Shown: positions 63,142 through 64,000 of the stretch, one piece after another
Layout of the letters: each line of letters opens with the position of its first letter
How positions within the stretch are numbered: position 1 is the stretch's first letter
Assembly (NCBI GenBank): GCA_937867305.1
Contig: CALMKJ010000131.1
Location: 42,072-106,071 of the forward strand
Source: an uncultured Ectothiorhodospiraceae bacterium
GTDB lineage: Bacteria > Pseudomonadota > Gammaproteobacteria > JAABTG01
Direction: 5' to 3'
Length of the DNA stretch: 64,000 nt
Notes under the pieces: generated by a model
Told to the model about the DNA's origin: nothing
The model's input: only the letters and a program-made list of their open reading frames with translations
Databases searched by the model: none
Translations under genes and position numbers: made by a program

Positions 63142-63996
63142 CTAGTCGTCGCTGGAGCCCCAGTACCTGCGCGGGACGTCGACGCCGTGGCCGCGCAGGT
63201 ACGCGGCCGCCTGATCGCGCAGTTCTGCGGGCAGCGGCCGGTTGCTCGGACCCAGCAACTGCACGAGCGTCGGGATGCCGCGCCGCCCGGGCCGGATCTC
63301 GAAGTTGCCGACCATGCGGCCTTGCGCATCCGACACCGCACCCAGCCACGAATGACCGGACCGCATCTGGTGCCCGTAGTCGAGGATGCAGTTGCTCATC
63401 CGGGTACCCCAGGTCCACAACTGGTCCTCGTGGGTCGCCAGCTCGAACACGAGCCCGTCTTCCGACGACCCGACCAGGGCCGACTGTTTGTCGGTGAGCC
63501 GCATCTTGCGCTTCGGCTTGCCCGAGCCGGACGTCTGGTACCGGAACCGGTTGCGGCGCGCCACCCGGTCGTGCAGGTCCATCCACGACCTCGGACGGCC
63601 TATGTGGGCGGCGTCGGCCGGGTCGAACATCCGCACCAGGTCGTGGTGGTAGATGCGGTGCACATGGTCGGCGAACAGCAGGTTCCGCAGCGACCGTTCG
63701 TCCAGGTGCCGGACCACGGTCCGCAGGTCCTCCGAACGCGCGTACCAGCTGTCCTGCCCGGCATCCAACGGCGGCAGGCGTAGGTACTCCACGATCCAGT
63801 CGATCGGGACCAGGCCGCGGAACATCCACGCCATGTCGAGGTGGGACAGGTCGGCCATGGCGACGGCTTTCACCAGGTCTTTGCGGTACCGGCTCTTTCC
63901 GAACAGGTTGACGGTGAGTGTCGCCGCGTCGGGTGCCCCTGCGAAGGCGGTTTCTAACGGCTGTTGCAACCAACGATGTGGGAGGTTGCGGCGCAT
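63142..63996 (-). CDS. PcfJ-like protein, start near the window edge
   Basis: At least 284 residues. The C-terminal half has the PcfJ pattern: TRMSNCILDYGHQMRSGHSW, VSDAQGRMVGNFEIRPG, and LVQLLGPSNRPLP. PcfJ-family proteins are widespread on Gram-positive conjugative plasmids and phages, and their activity is unknown. ATG 63996 is only four bases from the window end, so the true start may lie beyond. Confidence 0.75.
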   Translation of the reverse strand: MRRNLPHRWLQQPLETAFAGAPDAATLTVNLFGKSRYRKDLVKAVAMADLSHLDMAWMFRGLVPIDWIVEYLRLPPLDAGQDSWYARSEDLRTVVRHLDERSLRNLLFADHVHRIYHHDLVRMFDPADAAHIGRPRSWMDLHDRVARRNRFRYQTSGSGKPKRKMRLTDKQSALVGSSEDGLVFELATHEDQLWTWGTRMSNCILDYGHQMRSGHSWLGAVSDAQGRMVGNFEIRPGRRGIPTLVQLLGPSNRPLPAELRDQAAAYLRGHGVDVPRRYWGSSDD

Positions 63997-64000
63997 GCCT

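Overview
This is a high-GC actinobacterial accessory element, most likely a stretch of a large conjugative plasmid or integrative conjugative element. The support is GC-rich codon usage with many GTG starts, type IV secretion-like membrane proteins, a cell-wall hydrolase, SSB, helicases, a HerA-type ATPase, a PcfJ-like protein, a tyrosine recombinase, toxin modules, IS200/IS605-type elements, and dozens of small proteins of unknown function. I found no rRNA, tRNA or core housekeeping genes. The host genus cannot be named from the sequence.

Layout. 1-7.8 kb: plus-strand block with small genes, ssb, a membrane HNH nuclease, a 1324-residue multidomain surface hydrolase (M23 peptidase, two DNase-I-like domains, a lysozyme-like domain, an ARB_07466-like tail) and two small membrane-anchored proteins of VirB8/TcpC type. 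7.9-12 kb: stress or toxin island (Fic, HipBA, one unknown gene) with a duplicated 68-bp segment flanking HipBA. 12.2-19.3 kb: minus-strand transfer-like operon (VirB6-like, TcpE/PrgI-like, small two-TM protein), a sigma-like protein, and a secreted HNH nuclease. 19.4-25.5 kb: a four-repeat CRISPR array without cas genes, two TnpB genes, and an IS that splits a gene. 21.7-35.4 kb: a long run of minus-strand small and medium genes, most with their own promoter-like motif. 35.5-43.9 kb: SNF2 helicase, secreted proteins, a DinG/XPD-like helicase carrying a class 3 intein, and a VKOR-family membrane protein. 44-53.4 kb: plus-strand HerA-like ATPase, second HipBA, a matrixin-like protease, an M50-like protease and small genes. 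53.5-64 kb: tyrosine recombinase with a degenerate paralogue, an adenine methylase, more tagged proteins, an HD hydrolase, a BRCT protein and a PcfJ-like protein.

Two features unify the window. (1) A start-associated motif occurs 32 times: a hexamer (TGCATG-like or GATCAG/GAGCAG-like), 13 or occasionally 14 bp, then CGCACAC; in 28 copies a start codon follows after exactly 9 bp. This rigid geometry looks like a promoter class producing leaderless mRNAs. A second, related family (GGTGGCACAGGGA, then start 7-8 nt beyond GGCACAG) precedes about a dozen other genes. (2) At least 18 otherwise different proteins share a short terminal peptide of the form D/N-x-G-x-F/Y/W ... E-x-x-V/I-x-L. It is N-terminal in most, including the Fic protein and the sigma-like protein, but C-terminal in both HipA kinases. 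I infer that the peptide is a portable recognition signal (for secretion through the conjugation machinery, localisation or turnover). That function is inference; the pattern itself is directly visible.
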